From Desulfobacterales bacterium (GTDB lineage Bacteria > Desulfobacterota > Desulfobacteria > Desulfobacterales > C00003106), in the NCBI GenBank assembly GCA_030594505.1, contig JAUVFC010000046.1, positions 1-10,037 on the forward strand: a stretch of DNA of 10,037 bases, in the 5' to 3' direction. Positions 1-5,717 of this stretch are shown in pieces. A program made the translations under genes and the position numbers. How positions within the stretch are numbered: position 1 is the first letter of the stretch; each line of letters opens with the position of its first letter. The notes under the pieces were generated by a model that worked only from the letters and a program-made list of their open reading frames with translations, searched no databases and was not told the DNA's origin.

Positions 1-11
1 AAGGTTAGGGA

Positions 12-860
12 ATGGATACAACAATAGAAAAACTCGGCTTAATTGCAGGCGGCGGGCAGTTCCCTATTATTGTAGCAAAAGCTGCTCAAGAAAAGGGGAT
101 AAAACTCTATACCGTTGCTCATATCGACGAAACCGATCCGCAAGTGGCGTCTTTTGCCGATGCAATCGAATGGGTTCACCTGGGGCAAGTAGGCCGGTTG
201 ATAAAATTCTTGAAGAAAAACAATGTCCGCGATGCGGTAATGGCCGGAACAATAACAAAGACAAAGATGTTTTCAAATGTTCGGCCGGACCTGAAAGCGC
301 TTGCGGTTTTGTCTACTATTGATCACACAAAGGATGACGGGGTACTCAGGGCGTTTGCCAATGCGCTTGAAAAGGAAGGAATTGCCGTACGTTTTGCCAC
401 TTTTTTGCTCCCGAAACTTTTTGCGCCGGAGGGATGCTGGACACGCCGCAAACCTTCTAAATCCGAGATGGAGGATATAAAATTTGGATGGAAATTGGCC
501 AAAGAGATCGGAAAGCTGGACATCGGCCAGTCTATTGTAGTGCGTAATGGATCCGTACTTGCAGTGGAGGCGATCGACGGCACTGACGCCACAATTCGCA
601 GAGGCGGTATGTTGGGGAAGGATAAGACCGTTGTAGTAAAAGTAAGCAAGCCGAATCAGGATATGCGGTTTGATGCGCCGGCCCTTGGTGTAAAGACCAT
701 TGAGACAATGCAAGAAGTTGGCGCTTCTGCTTTGGCTGTTGAGGCTGGTGGAACTATAGTCTTCAACCGTGAGGAAATGATCGCGCTTGCAGACAAATAT
801 GGGATAGCGATTATTGCGTTACATGATGATTCTGCAGAAGGTTTCAATATTGATGGGTAA
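12..860 (+). CDS. lpxI: UDP-2,3-diacylglucosamine pyrophosphatase LpxI
   Basis: LpxI hydrolyses UDP-2,3-diacylglucosamine to lipid X and UMP, the fourth step of lipid A synthesis, in the cytoplasm or at the inner membrane face. It replaces the unrelated LpxH of many gammaproteobacteria. The 282-residue protein has the family's full two-domain length. The N-terminal domain opens with LGLIAGGGQFP (residues 8-18). The C-terminal domain carries GTDATIRRGG (about 190-199) and FDAPALGVKTIE (220-231); Asp221 in the latter is a candidate metal/catalytic Asp, judged by motif and not by alignment. The ATG at 12 follows a purine-rich AGGTTAGGGA, and the TAG at 6-8 could be the stop of an unseen upstream gene, so lpxI probably continues an operon (in relatives often lpxA or another lipid A gene; inference). 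No truncation is seen. Family assignment is confident. Confidence 0.93.
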   Translation: MDTTIEKLGLIAGGGQFPIIVAKAAQEKGIKLYTVAHIDETDPQVASFADAIEWVHLGQVGRLIKFLKKNNVRDAVMAGTITKTKMFSNVRPDLKALAVLSTIDHTKDDGVLRAFANALEKEGIAVRFATFLLPKLFAPEGCWTRRKPSKSEMEDIKFGWKLAKEIGKLDIGQSIVVRNGSVLAVEAIDGTDATIRRGGMLGKDKTVVVKVSKPNQDMRFDAPALGVKTIETMQEVGASALAVEAGGTIVFNREEMIALADKYGIAIIALHDDSAEGFNIDG

Positions 861-883
861 TCGGTCAACAAAGAACATTCATG

Positions 884-915
884 TGGGCTGCCATATAGCC
901 TAAAGAAGGCGCCCA
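884..915 (+). other. Imperfect hairpin between lpxI and gyrA
   Basis: TGGGCTGCC (884-892) can pair with GGCGCCCA (908-915) with one bulged T, giving an 8-bp stem and a 15-nt loop. The sequence after it is A-rich, not T-rich, so it is not a canonical intrinsic terminator. It may weakly attenuate transcription leaving lpxI or be chance. The rest of the 97-base gap shows no convincing promoter and only a weak, purine-rich ribosome-binding region (GAAAGAAG) before gyrA. Confidence 0.3.
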
Positions 916-957
916 AAACATTATCTTAAAAGTTACACATACCTGTGAAAGAAGACC

Positions 958-3396
958 ATGACTCTGTTGGAAGATAAAAATAAAAAGTTCGAAGTCAACA
1001 TCGAAGATGAAATGAAGAAGTCCTATATGGACTACGCTATGAGCGTAATAATAGGACGTGCTTTGCCTGATGTGCGTGACGGGCTCAAGCCGGTCCACCG
1101 CCGTTCTCTTTTTGCCATGCACGACCTGAAAAATGATTGGAATAAACCGTATAAAAAATCCGCCCGTGTTGTGGGTGATGTTATCGGCAAGTACCATCCG
1201 CATGGCGACACCGCGGTGTATGATACTATAGTCAGAATGGCTCAAGGCTTTTCGCTTCGATATCTTTTAGTGGACGGTCAGGGGAATTTTGGCTCGATCG
1301 ATGGCGATTCGCCTGCTGCTATGAGGTATACCGAAGTACGGATGTCTCGGATGGCCCATGAGTTATTGGAGGATCTTGATAAAGATACCGTTGACTTTGT
1401 GCCAAACTATGATGGTTCTCTTGTGGAGCCATCGGTTTTTCCCGCAAGAGTGCCCAATCTTATCGTTAATGGTTCTTCCGGGATCGCTGTTGGAATGACG
1501 ACCAACATCCCACCGCACAACCTTTCGGAGATCATTGACGCGATCACTGCTCTTATTGACGATCCCGATATTTCAATAGAAGAATTAATGGATTACGTGC
1601 CGGGCCCGGATTTCCCGACATACGGCGTCCTTTATGGCTCAAGCGGAGTTCGCCAGGCTTACAGGACCGGGCGTGGAGCTATCAAGATTCGCGGTCGAGC
1701 TGTTGTGGAAAAAGAAAGGCGTACCGGCAGGGAGAGTATCATCATATCTGAGATCCCCTATCAGGTGAACAAGGCGAGGCTCATCGAAAAGATTGCGGGC
1801 CTGATCAAAGATAAACGGATTGATGGGATTCAATACGTTCGTGATGAATCGGATCGAACCGGTATGCGGATTGCGGTGGCGCTTAAAAAGGGTCAGGTTG
1901 CCGAGATAGTTTTAAATCAATTGTATAAGTTTACCCAGATGGAGACAACATTTGGGATTATCTTCCTGGCCATTGTCAACAGCCAACCGGTGCTCCTCAA
2001 TCTGAAGGAAATCCTTAGGCATTATGTTGAACACCGCAAGGTGATTGTTGTCCGGCGAACCCGGTACGAGTTGCGCAAGGCCGAAAGTCGGGCTCATATA
2101 CTGGAGGGGTTAAAGATAGCCTTAGATCATCTGGATGACGTGGTGTCGATGATACGATCCTCAAAGACGCCCAAGGATGCCAGGGATAGGTTGATCGCGA
2201 CATTTAAGTTGTCTGAAATACAGGCCCAGGCCATATTAGACATGCGCCTTCAAAGATTGACAGGGCTGGAACGAGACAAAATTATTGAAGAATATAAAGA
2301 GGTTATTAAGGCTATCGCCCGGTATAAGGAGATCCTTTCCAGCGAGCGGCTGGTCCTCGGTCTGATTAAAGAAGAATTAGCGGAGATGCGTAAAGTTTAT
2401 GGGGACGGCCGCCGCACCGAGATTGTTGAAACAACCGAAGAGATTCTGCTGGAAGACATGATAGTAGAAGAAGACATGGTGGTCACCATATCACACACCG
2501 GTTATATCAAGAGAACCGCCATCAGCCTGTATGAGAGTCAACATCGAGGCGGGAAAGGGCGAAAGGGGATGCTTCACAAAGATGAAGATTTTGTGGAACA
2601 TCTTTTTGTTGCCTCTACACACGATACGTTTCTATTCTTTACCAACAAGGGACGGGTATACTGGAGTAAAGTTTATGAACTTCCTCAGGCGGGACGTATG
2701 GCCAAGGGGAAAGCGATAGTCAATCTTTTGGCATTGGATCGTGAGGAGAAGCTGGCCACAGTTTTGGCAATACGCGACTTTAATCCGGGCCATTTTATTG
2801 TTATGGCCACAAAAAACGGCCTGATAAAGAAAACAGATATTATCGCCTATAGCCGTCCCAGGGCAGGGGGGATCATTGCCCTTAATTTGTTGGAGGGCGA
2901 CGAATTGATTGCGGCACGGATTACAGACGGGACTCAGAACATCTTCCTGGGATCGAGTAATGGGAAAGCTATCCGTTTTCATGAATCAAAGATTCGGCCT
3001 TCGGGCAGGGTTTCCAGAGGAGTTTTTGGAATGCGTTTATCCGAAGGGGATTGGATTGTGGGGATGGAAATATTACGTGACGATCAGACCCTTATGGCAA
3101 TTACGGAAAACGGATACGGTAAAAGGACTGCCATAGAGGAATACCCCTTAAGGGGTCGTGGCGGCAAAGGAGTGATCACTATTAAAACAACAAAGCGAAA
3201 TGGCCTGGTGGTGGCGCTCCTTCTGGTTGCGGACGAAGATGATCTGATGTTGATGACTGATCGTGGGCGTATTATAAGGATGCCCGTGAAAGACATCTCT
3301 GTGATCGGCAGAAACACTCAGGGAGTACGTCTGATCGGCATGAATGAGAAAGAGTGTGTGACGGGAGCGGCCAGGCTTGCGGAAAAAGATAGTTAA
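958..3396 (+). CDS. gyrA: DNA gyrase subunit A
   Basis: GyrA is the breakage-reunion subunit of the GyrA2GyrB2 type IIA topoisomerase, which introduces negative supercoils using ATP. The 812-residue protein is complete. The winged-helix/tower domain holds HPHGDTAVYDTIVRMAQ (about 80-96), the quinolone-resistance region, with Thr85 at the position of E. coli Ser83 and Asp89 at that of Asp87. The catalytic tyrosine is Tyr124 in AMRYTEVR. The C-terminal beta-pinwheel starts near residue 500 and contains a GyrA box QHRGGKG (528-534), which favours gyrase over ParC. The box has His where the common consensus QRRGGKG has Arg. The protein ends soon after the last blade and lacks the acidic tail of E. 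coli GyrA (875 residues). Thr85 is natural in many bacteria and does not by itself indicate resistance. The start fits the conserved N-terminus (DEMKKSYMDYAMSVIIGRALP). gyrB is not in view. Confidence 0.98.
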   Translation: MTLLEDKNKKFEVNIEDEMKKSYMDYAMSVIIGRALPDVRDGLKPVHRRSLFAMHDLKNDWNKPYKKSARVVGDVIGKYHPHGDTAVYDTIVRMAQGFSLRYLLVDGQGNFGSIDGDSPAAMRYTEVRMSRMAHELLEDLDKDTVDFVPNYDGSLVEPSVFPARVPNLIVNGSSGIAVGMTTNIPPHNLSEIIDAITALIDDPDISIEELMDYVPGPDFPTYGVLYGSSGVRQAYRTGRGAIKIRGRAVVEKERRTGRESIIISEIPYQVNKARLIEKIAGLIKDKRIDGIQYVRDESDRTGMRIAVALKKGQVAEIVLNQLYKFTQMETTFGIIFLAIVNSQPVLLNLKEILRHYVEHRKVIVVRRTRYELRKAESRAHILEGLKIALDHLDDVVSMIRSSKTPKDARDRLIATFKLSEIQAQAILDMRLQRLTGLERDKIIEEYKEVIKAIARYKEILSSERLVLGLIKEELAEMRKVYGDGRRTEIVETTEEILLEDMIVEEDMVVTISHTGYIKRTAISLYESQHRGGKGRKGMLHKDEDFVEHLFVASTHDTFLFFTNKGRVYWSKVYELPQAGRMAKGKAIVNLLALDREEKLATVLAIRDFNPGHFIVMATKNGLIKKTDIIAYSRPRAGGIIALNLLEGDELIAARITDGTQNIFLGSSNGKAIRFHESKIRPSGRVSRGVFGMRLSEGDWIVGMEILRDDQTLMAITENGYGKRTAIEEYPLRGRGGKGVITIKTTKRNGLVVALLLVADEDDLMLMTDRGRIIRMPVKDISVIGRNTQGVRLIGMNEKECVTGAARLAEKDS

Positions 3397-3501
3397 AAGG
3401 TAACTGCCCAGGTTCACAGTTCCTGGGTTCACGGTTCAAGGTTAGAGAGCAATGTGAACCCCTGAACCTTGAACCCAATAACCTGAGTAGTTACGTTAAA
3501 A
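3393..3501. repeat. Palindromic GGTTCA foldback repeat between gyrA and gpsA
   Basis: The gyrA-gpsA gap is almost wholly a nested palindrome. The outer arms are GTAACTGCCCAGG (3400-3412) and CCTGAGTAGTTAC (3482-3494), 11 of 13 paired; weaker pairing extends them to 3393 and 3501. The inner arms run 3425-3442 and 3459-3476. GGTTCA occurs three times on the left (3411, 3426, 3433) and its complement TGAACC three times on the right (3455, 3463, 3470). A small alternative hairpin, CCCAGG (3407-3412) with CCTGGG (3422-3427), lies inside the left arm. No ORF and no T-run follow. This has the form of a REP- or MITE-like non-autonomous repeat; the family is not identified. Its right arm stops at the ribosome-binding site of gpsA, so the transcript could fold just ahead of that gene. 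Confidence 0.75.
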
Positions 3502-3506
3502 GGAGG
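3501..3506 (+). promoter_or_regulatory. Ribosome-binding site that fixes the gpsA start
   Basis: AGGAGG at 3501-3506 is a strong Shine-Dalgarno. It lies one base before the ATG at 3508 but seven bases before the in-frame TTG at 3514. The normal 5-9 base spacing favours TTG, which would make the protein begin with Met-Arg-Ile-Gly-Val-Val-Gly, as is usual for GpsA. Confidence 0.75.
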
Positions 3507-3513
3507 AATGATC

Positions 3514-4521
3514 TTGCGTATAGGAGTAGTTGGCGGGGGGAGTTGGGGAACCGCATTGGCCCATCTTTTGGGAGGAAAAGGATATCACGTTGATTTATGG
3601 GTATTTGAACACGATATTTGCGAGGAAATCCTTACCAAAAGAGAAAACAGCACCTTTTTGCCCGGTGTCCGACTTCCCGACAATATCCATCCCAGCAATG
3701 ATATTGCCGAAGTCGTTTCAGACAAAGAAATTGTTTTGATTGTCGTTCCTTCCCACGTTCTTAGATCCGTGGCAGAGACTATGGCGCCCCATCTCCGGGA
3801 GAATGCTATTGTTGTTGTCGCTACAAAGGGTATTGAAAATGAGACGTTTAAAACCATGACCGACGTCTTGAAAGATCTATTACCCCCTTCCTGTCATGAC
3901 AGATTATCAGTGCTGTCCGGTCCCAGCTTTGCCAGGGAAGTGGTGAAGAATATTCCCACTGCCGTTACTATTGCTTCCAGTAATATCGAGACTGCTCAAC
4001 AGGTTCAAAAAACTTTTGCAACCGATTTTTTCAGGGCTTATACCAGCAACGATGTCATAGGTGTTGAATTGGGCGGAGCACTGAAGAACGTAATGGCGAT
4101 TGCCGCCGGAGTTTCTGATGGGTTGGAATTGGGGCATAATACCAGGGCAGCCTTGATTACGAGAGGACTTACGGAGATCAGACGCTTGGGATTGAGGCTT
4201 GGCGCAAATCCGAGAACATTTTCCGGATTGGCCGGAATGGGAGATCTGGTATTGACCTGTACGGGCGATTTGAGCCGGAATCGAACGGTAGGAATAAAAC
4301 TGGGTCGTGGTATGAAACTCAAGGATATTCTCGCAGATATGCAGATGGTCGCGGAAGGGATCAAGACAACGAAATCGGTTTACAATATGTCTCGAAAATT
4401 AGGCGTAGAGATGCCCATTGTAGAGCAAACTTATCACATGTTGTACAACGACCTTGATCCAAAAGTGGCTCTTAAAACCCTCATGAGCCGTAACCTTAAA
4501 GACGAATTGGACAATCAGTGA
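3514..4521 (+). CDS. gpsA: Glycerol-3-phosphate dehydrogenase [NAD(P)+]
   Basis: GpsA reduces dihydroxyacetone phosphate to sn-glycerol 3-phosphate with NAD(P)H in the cytosol, supplying the phospholipid backbone. The TTG start gives 335 residues, normal for the family. The N-terminal Rossmann domain begins with GGGSWGTALAHLL. It is followed by VPSHVLRSV, the ATKGIE segment and LSGPSFAREVVKNIPTAVTIAS-type sequence around residues 137-157. The C-terminal helical domain has GGALKNVMAIAAG with the catalytic Lys191, then LAGMGDLVLTCTG and SRNRTVG with the substrate-binding pair Arg255-Asn256, and VAEGIKTT near the end. An ATG six bases upstream is possible but too close to the Shine-Dalgarno. The stop codon overlaps the start of the next gene (GTGA), implying translational coupling. 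A palindromic repeat sits directly upstream. Confidence 0.97.
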   Translation: MRIGVVGGGSWGTALAHLLGGKGYHVDLWVFEHDICEEILTKRENSTFLPGVRLPDNIHPSNDIAEVVSDKEIVLIVVPSHVLRSVAETMAPHLRENAIVVVATKGIENETFKTMTDVLKDLLPPSCHDRLSVLSGPSFAREVVKNIPTAVTIASSNIETAQQVQKTFATDFFRAYTSNDVIGVELGGALKNVMAIAAGVSDGLELGHNTRAALITRGLTEIRRLGLRLGANPRTFSGLAGMGDLVLTCTGDLSRNRTVGIKLGRGMKLKDILADMQMVAEGIKTTKSVYNMSRKLGVEMPIVEQTYHMLYNDLDPKVALKTLMSRNLKDELDNQ

Positions 4522-4796
4522 AGCACAAAGACAACTCTTCCGGCTCTTCATGTTTTGGCGGTCTTGATATTGTATTCCCTGTTGATGAAAGAGGGTTTCG
4601 CAAAATTACCGACAGTTGTTTTTCTTGTACTCGCCTAAAGACCTGTTTGCAAAAGGCTATGAGAGGTGAGGCGGGACTTCGCTTTAAAGAGGAAAGGATA
4701 GATCGAGCGTATCGGCATGGATTAATCGGGGCATTCCAAAGGTGGTCCGAAAAAAAACATATAAGAAGACAGATAAAAGAGATGAAGCGGAAATAG
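4518..4796 (+). CDS. Small Cys-rich hypothetical protein coupled to gpsA
   Basis: I do not recognise this 92-residue protein. It starts at a GTG whose last two bases are the first two of the gpsA TGA stop, a four-base GTGA overlap typical of translational coupling. No separate Shine-Dalgarno is clear. It has no signal peptide or membrane segment. Cysteines lie at residue 12 and in SCFSCTRLKTC (33-43: Cys34, Cys37, Cys43), a C-x2-C-x5-C cluster that could bind a metal with the first Cys. The C-terminal half is strongly basic, with ERIDRAYRHGLIGAFQRWSEK and a final K/R-rich helix, which would suit nucleic-acid or membrane-surface contact (inference). Base use resembles the neighbours, so recent transfer is not suggested. 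The overlap and the orderly Cys pattern support a real gene; function is unknown. Confidence 0.68.
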   Translation: MKHKDNSSGSSCFGGLDIVFPVDERGFRKITDSCFSCTRLKTCLQKAMRGEAGLRFKEERIDRAYRHGLIGAFQRWSEKKHIRRQIKEMKRK

Positions 4797-4807
4797 GTCA
4801 TGTCCGT

Positions 4808-4951
4808 TGAGGTAGTTTCAAAATGTTCAATTTTGTCCAAGGTCAAGAAAGGCGAAGATTTTAACCGCAGGAATACTTTGGGTATTTCGAGAATTAAAAT
4901 CTGAGCCTGACGCAGAGATTGGGCAAAAGGGGACGTTTTGAAACTGCCTCA
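4808..4951. mobile_element. 144-bp foldback MITE-like element
   Basis: Terminal inverted repeats TGAGGTAGTTTCAAAATG (4808-4825) and CGTTTTGAAACTGCCTCA (4934-4951) match at 16 of 18 positions. Pairing continues inward more loosely: TTTTG-CC blocks at about 4831-4838 with GG-CAAAA at 4922-4929, then GATTTTAA (4857-4864) with TTAAAATC (4894-4901). The tip is a hairpin, AATAC (4872-4876) and GTATT (4882-4886) around TTTGG. All pairings share one centre near 4879, so the whole unit is one long imperfect palindrome. CGT flanks both ends (4805-4807 and 4952-4954) and may be a 3-bp target duplication, though three bases can match by chance. It encodes no protein, so any movement would depend on a transposase elsewhere. 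It begins 11 bases after the gpsA-linked small gene. Confidence 0.78.
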
Positions 4952-5004
4952 CGTTGTTTGACATTTATATTGGCCTATGGTAATGACATCTTACATTTAC
5001 AAAA

Positions 5005-5088
5005 TCAAAATGTTTAATTTTGCCTGCCGGGTTAAAGTTTTCGCCTTTCCCCGGCGACGGGATTTCACTTCGCTCAACTTGCCTGACG
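5005..5088. repeat. Degenerate sequence related to the MITE-like element
   Basis: Three blocks here resemble the 4808-4951 element. TCAAAATGTTTAATTTTG (5005-5022) matches 4818-4835 at 17 of 18 bases in direct orientation. Positions 5030-5049 match 4847-4866 at 18 of 20 bases in inverted orientation. GCCTGACG (5081-5088) recurs directly at 4905-4912. Between them GCCGGG (5026-5031) pairs with CCCGGC (5050-5055). This may be a second, rearranged and decayed copy, or a distinct family sharing parts. No ORF is present. Confidence 0.5.
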
Positions 5089-5124
5089 AAAAAATGTCGC
5101 GTTATGCAAAGGTCTCATCAAGTC

Positions 5125-5158
5125 AGGAGGTGACGATCTTTTGGTGAATAACCCATAA
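5125..5158 (+). other. Orphan perfect Shine-Dalgarno with five-codon ORF
   Basis: AGGAGGTGA (5125-5133) is a full complement to the usual 3' end of 16S rRNA. Seven bases later comes TTG-GTG-AAT-AAC-CCA-TAA (5141-5158), an ORF of five codons and a stop. No longer ORF uses this site. It could be a leader peptide or ribosome-loading site ahead of rpsU, a remnant of a lost gene, or chance. It is much stronger than the ribosome-binding sites of most genes in the window. Confidence 0.35.
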
Positions 5159-5203
5159 AACATTTTATTGTCTTAACCATGATTATGTTATAAATAATAT
5201 AAA
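5155..5203 (+). promoter_or_regulatory. AT-rich candidate promoter region for rpsU
   Basis: This stretch is strongly AT-rich. ATAAAACATTTTAT (5155-5168) is a small palindrome with a two-base centre. TTGTCT (5168-5173) followed after 15 bases by TATAAA (5189-5194) resembles a sigma-70 promoter with a short spacer. A second TATAAA at 5198-5203 has TTAACC (5173-5178) 19 bases ahead. Neither is ideal. rpsU needs its own promoter because repeats separate it from the upstream genes, so a promoter near here is likely even though its exact place is uncertain. Confidence 0.4.
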
Positions 5204-5229
5204 AATAAAGCTGGTATGTCTTAAAATAA

Positions 5230-5290
5230 CCATCAATCTTAGACTTTTGATAAAAATAAACAACAAGGTCCTTGATGGGAAAGAAAGGAG
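5230..5290 (+). promoter_or_regulatory. rpsU 5' leader with competing pairings and ribosome-binding site
   Basis: CCATCAA (5230-5236) can pair with TTGATGG (5272-5278), or its ATCAA part can pair instead with TTGAT (5247-5251). The two folds exclude each other. The distal arm lies six bases before AAAGGAG (5284-5290), the ribosome-binding site nine bases ahead of the TTG start. Ribosomal protein genes are often autoregulated through such leaders, but regulation here is inference. It matches no riboswitch that I can name. Confidence 0.35.
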
Positions 5291-5299
5291 CGAGGAGTT

Positions 5300-5521
5300 T
5301 TGAGGGACTTTCAGAACTTAGAAGTCAGAGTTATTGACAATGATGTCGAACGGGCCATGAAGATTTTAAAAAAGAAAATTCAGAATGATGGTCTTTTCAG
5401 AAGATTAAAGTTGAAAAAGAGTTACGAAAAACCAAGCGAATACAGACGCCGAAAACGACGTGAGGCTCTAAGAAGACATAGAACTTTATCCCACAGATAT
5501 GGTAAATTTAGCGGCAGTTAG
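5300..5521 (+). CDS. rpsU: 30S ribosomal protein S21
   Basis: S21 is a small basic protein of the 30S subunit that sits near the 3' end of 16S rRNA and helps mRNA recruitment. The 73-residue product carries the family pattern: LEVRVIDNDVERAMKILKKK, then the GLFRRLKLKKSYEKPSEYRRRKRREA core, and a basic tail. No ATG is available near the N-terminus. The TTG at 5300 is chosen because it lies nine bases after AAAGGAG; the closer GAGGAG at 5292-5297 leaves only two bases. This start adds MRDFQN before the conserved part. The gene stands alone between the repeat-rich gap and a strong terminator, unlike the rpsU-dnaG-rpoD arrangement of E. coli, so it is probably monocistronic. Confidence 0.93.
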   Translation: MRDFQNLEVRVIDNDVERAMKILKKKIQNDGLFRRLKLKKSYEKPSEYRRRKRREALRRHRTLSHRYGKFSGS

Positions 5522-5577
5522 AAGAGTCAATACGGTTTTTGCGTGTAGCTAACGTGGTTATAGTTTGGGATACATAG

Positions 5578-5626
5578 GAGACCCGGTAGAATAGGCAAGT
5601 GACTATTTTATCGGGTTTCTTTTTTT
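5578..5626 (+). terminator. Rho-independent terminator after rpsU
   Basis: GAGACCCGGTAGAATAG (5578-5594) pairs along all 17 positions with CTATTTTATCGGGTTTC (5603-5619) if three G-U pairs are allowed. The loop is eight bases and seven Ts follow (5620-5626). This is the clearest intrinsic terminator in the window. It lies 57 bases after the rpsU stop and separates rpsU from the next operon. The 56 bases between stop and stem show nothing else. Confidence 0.92.
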
Positions 5627-5647
5627 GTAATAGGCTATCAGGGATTT

Positions 5648-5683
5648 TTGCGAAATCATCGCTTATTTTCATTTAATAAATGA
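5648..5683 (+). promoter_or_regulatory. Candidate promoter with palindrome over the -10
   Basis: TTGCGA (5648-5653) and TTTAAT (5672-5677), 18 bases apart, resemble sigma-70 -35 and -10 boxes (4/6 and 5/6 matches). The -10 lies inside the perfect inverted repeat TCATTTA-A-TAAATGA (5669-5683), a possible operator. It lies 35 bases before the DUF2520 gene and downstream of the rpsU terminator, where a new promoter is expected. The regulator is unknown. Confidence 0.42.
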
Positions 5684-5717
5684 TGACCTTATGCCGAGAG
5701 GGTAAATAGAAACTTAA

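Noticed and set aside
273..713. Long minus-strand ORFs opposite lpxI, gyrA and gpsA
   Set aside because: They lie wholly opposite genes with clear family motifs, have no ribosome-binding sites and read as unrelated low-information protein.
1207..1224. Quinolone resistance mutation in gyrA (Thr85)
   Set aside because: Thr at the E. coli Ser83 position is the natural residue in many bacteria; without a susceptible reference from the same species nothing can be claimed.
3411..3476. CRISPR-like repetition of GGTTCA
   Set aside because: The units are six bases, arranged as an inverted palindrome and without spacers of regular size.
4958..4986. TTGACA (4958-4963) as an rpsU promoter
   Set aside because: No good -10 lies at 16-18 bases (TAATGA is a poor match), it abuts the end of the mobile-type element, and it is over 300 bases from rpsU.
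5540..5612. A possible tRNA or small RNA after rpsU
   Set aside because: No T-loop or acceptor pairing is visible; the structured part is fully explained by the intrinsic terminator.
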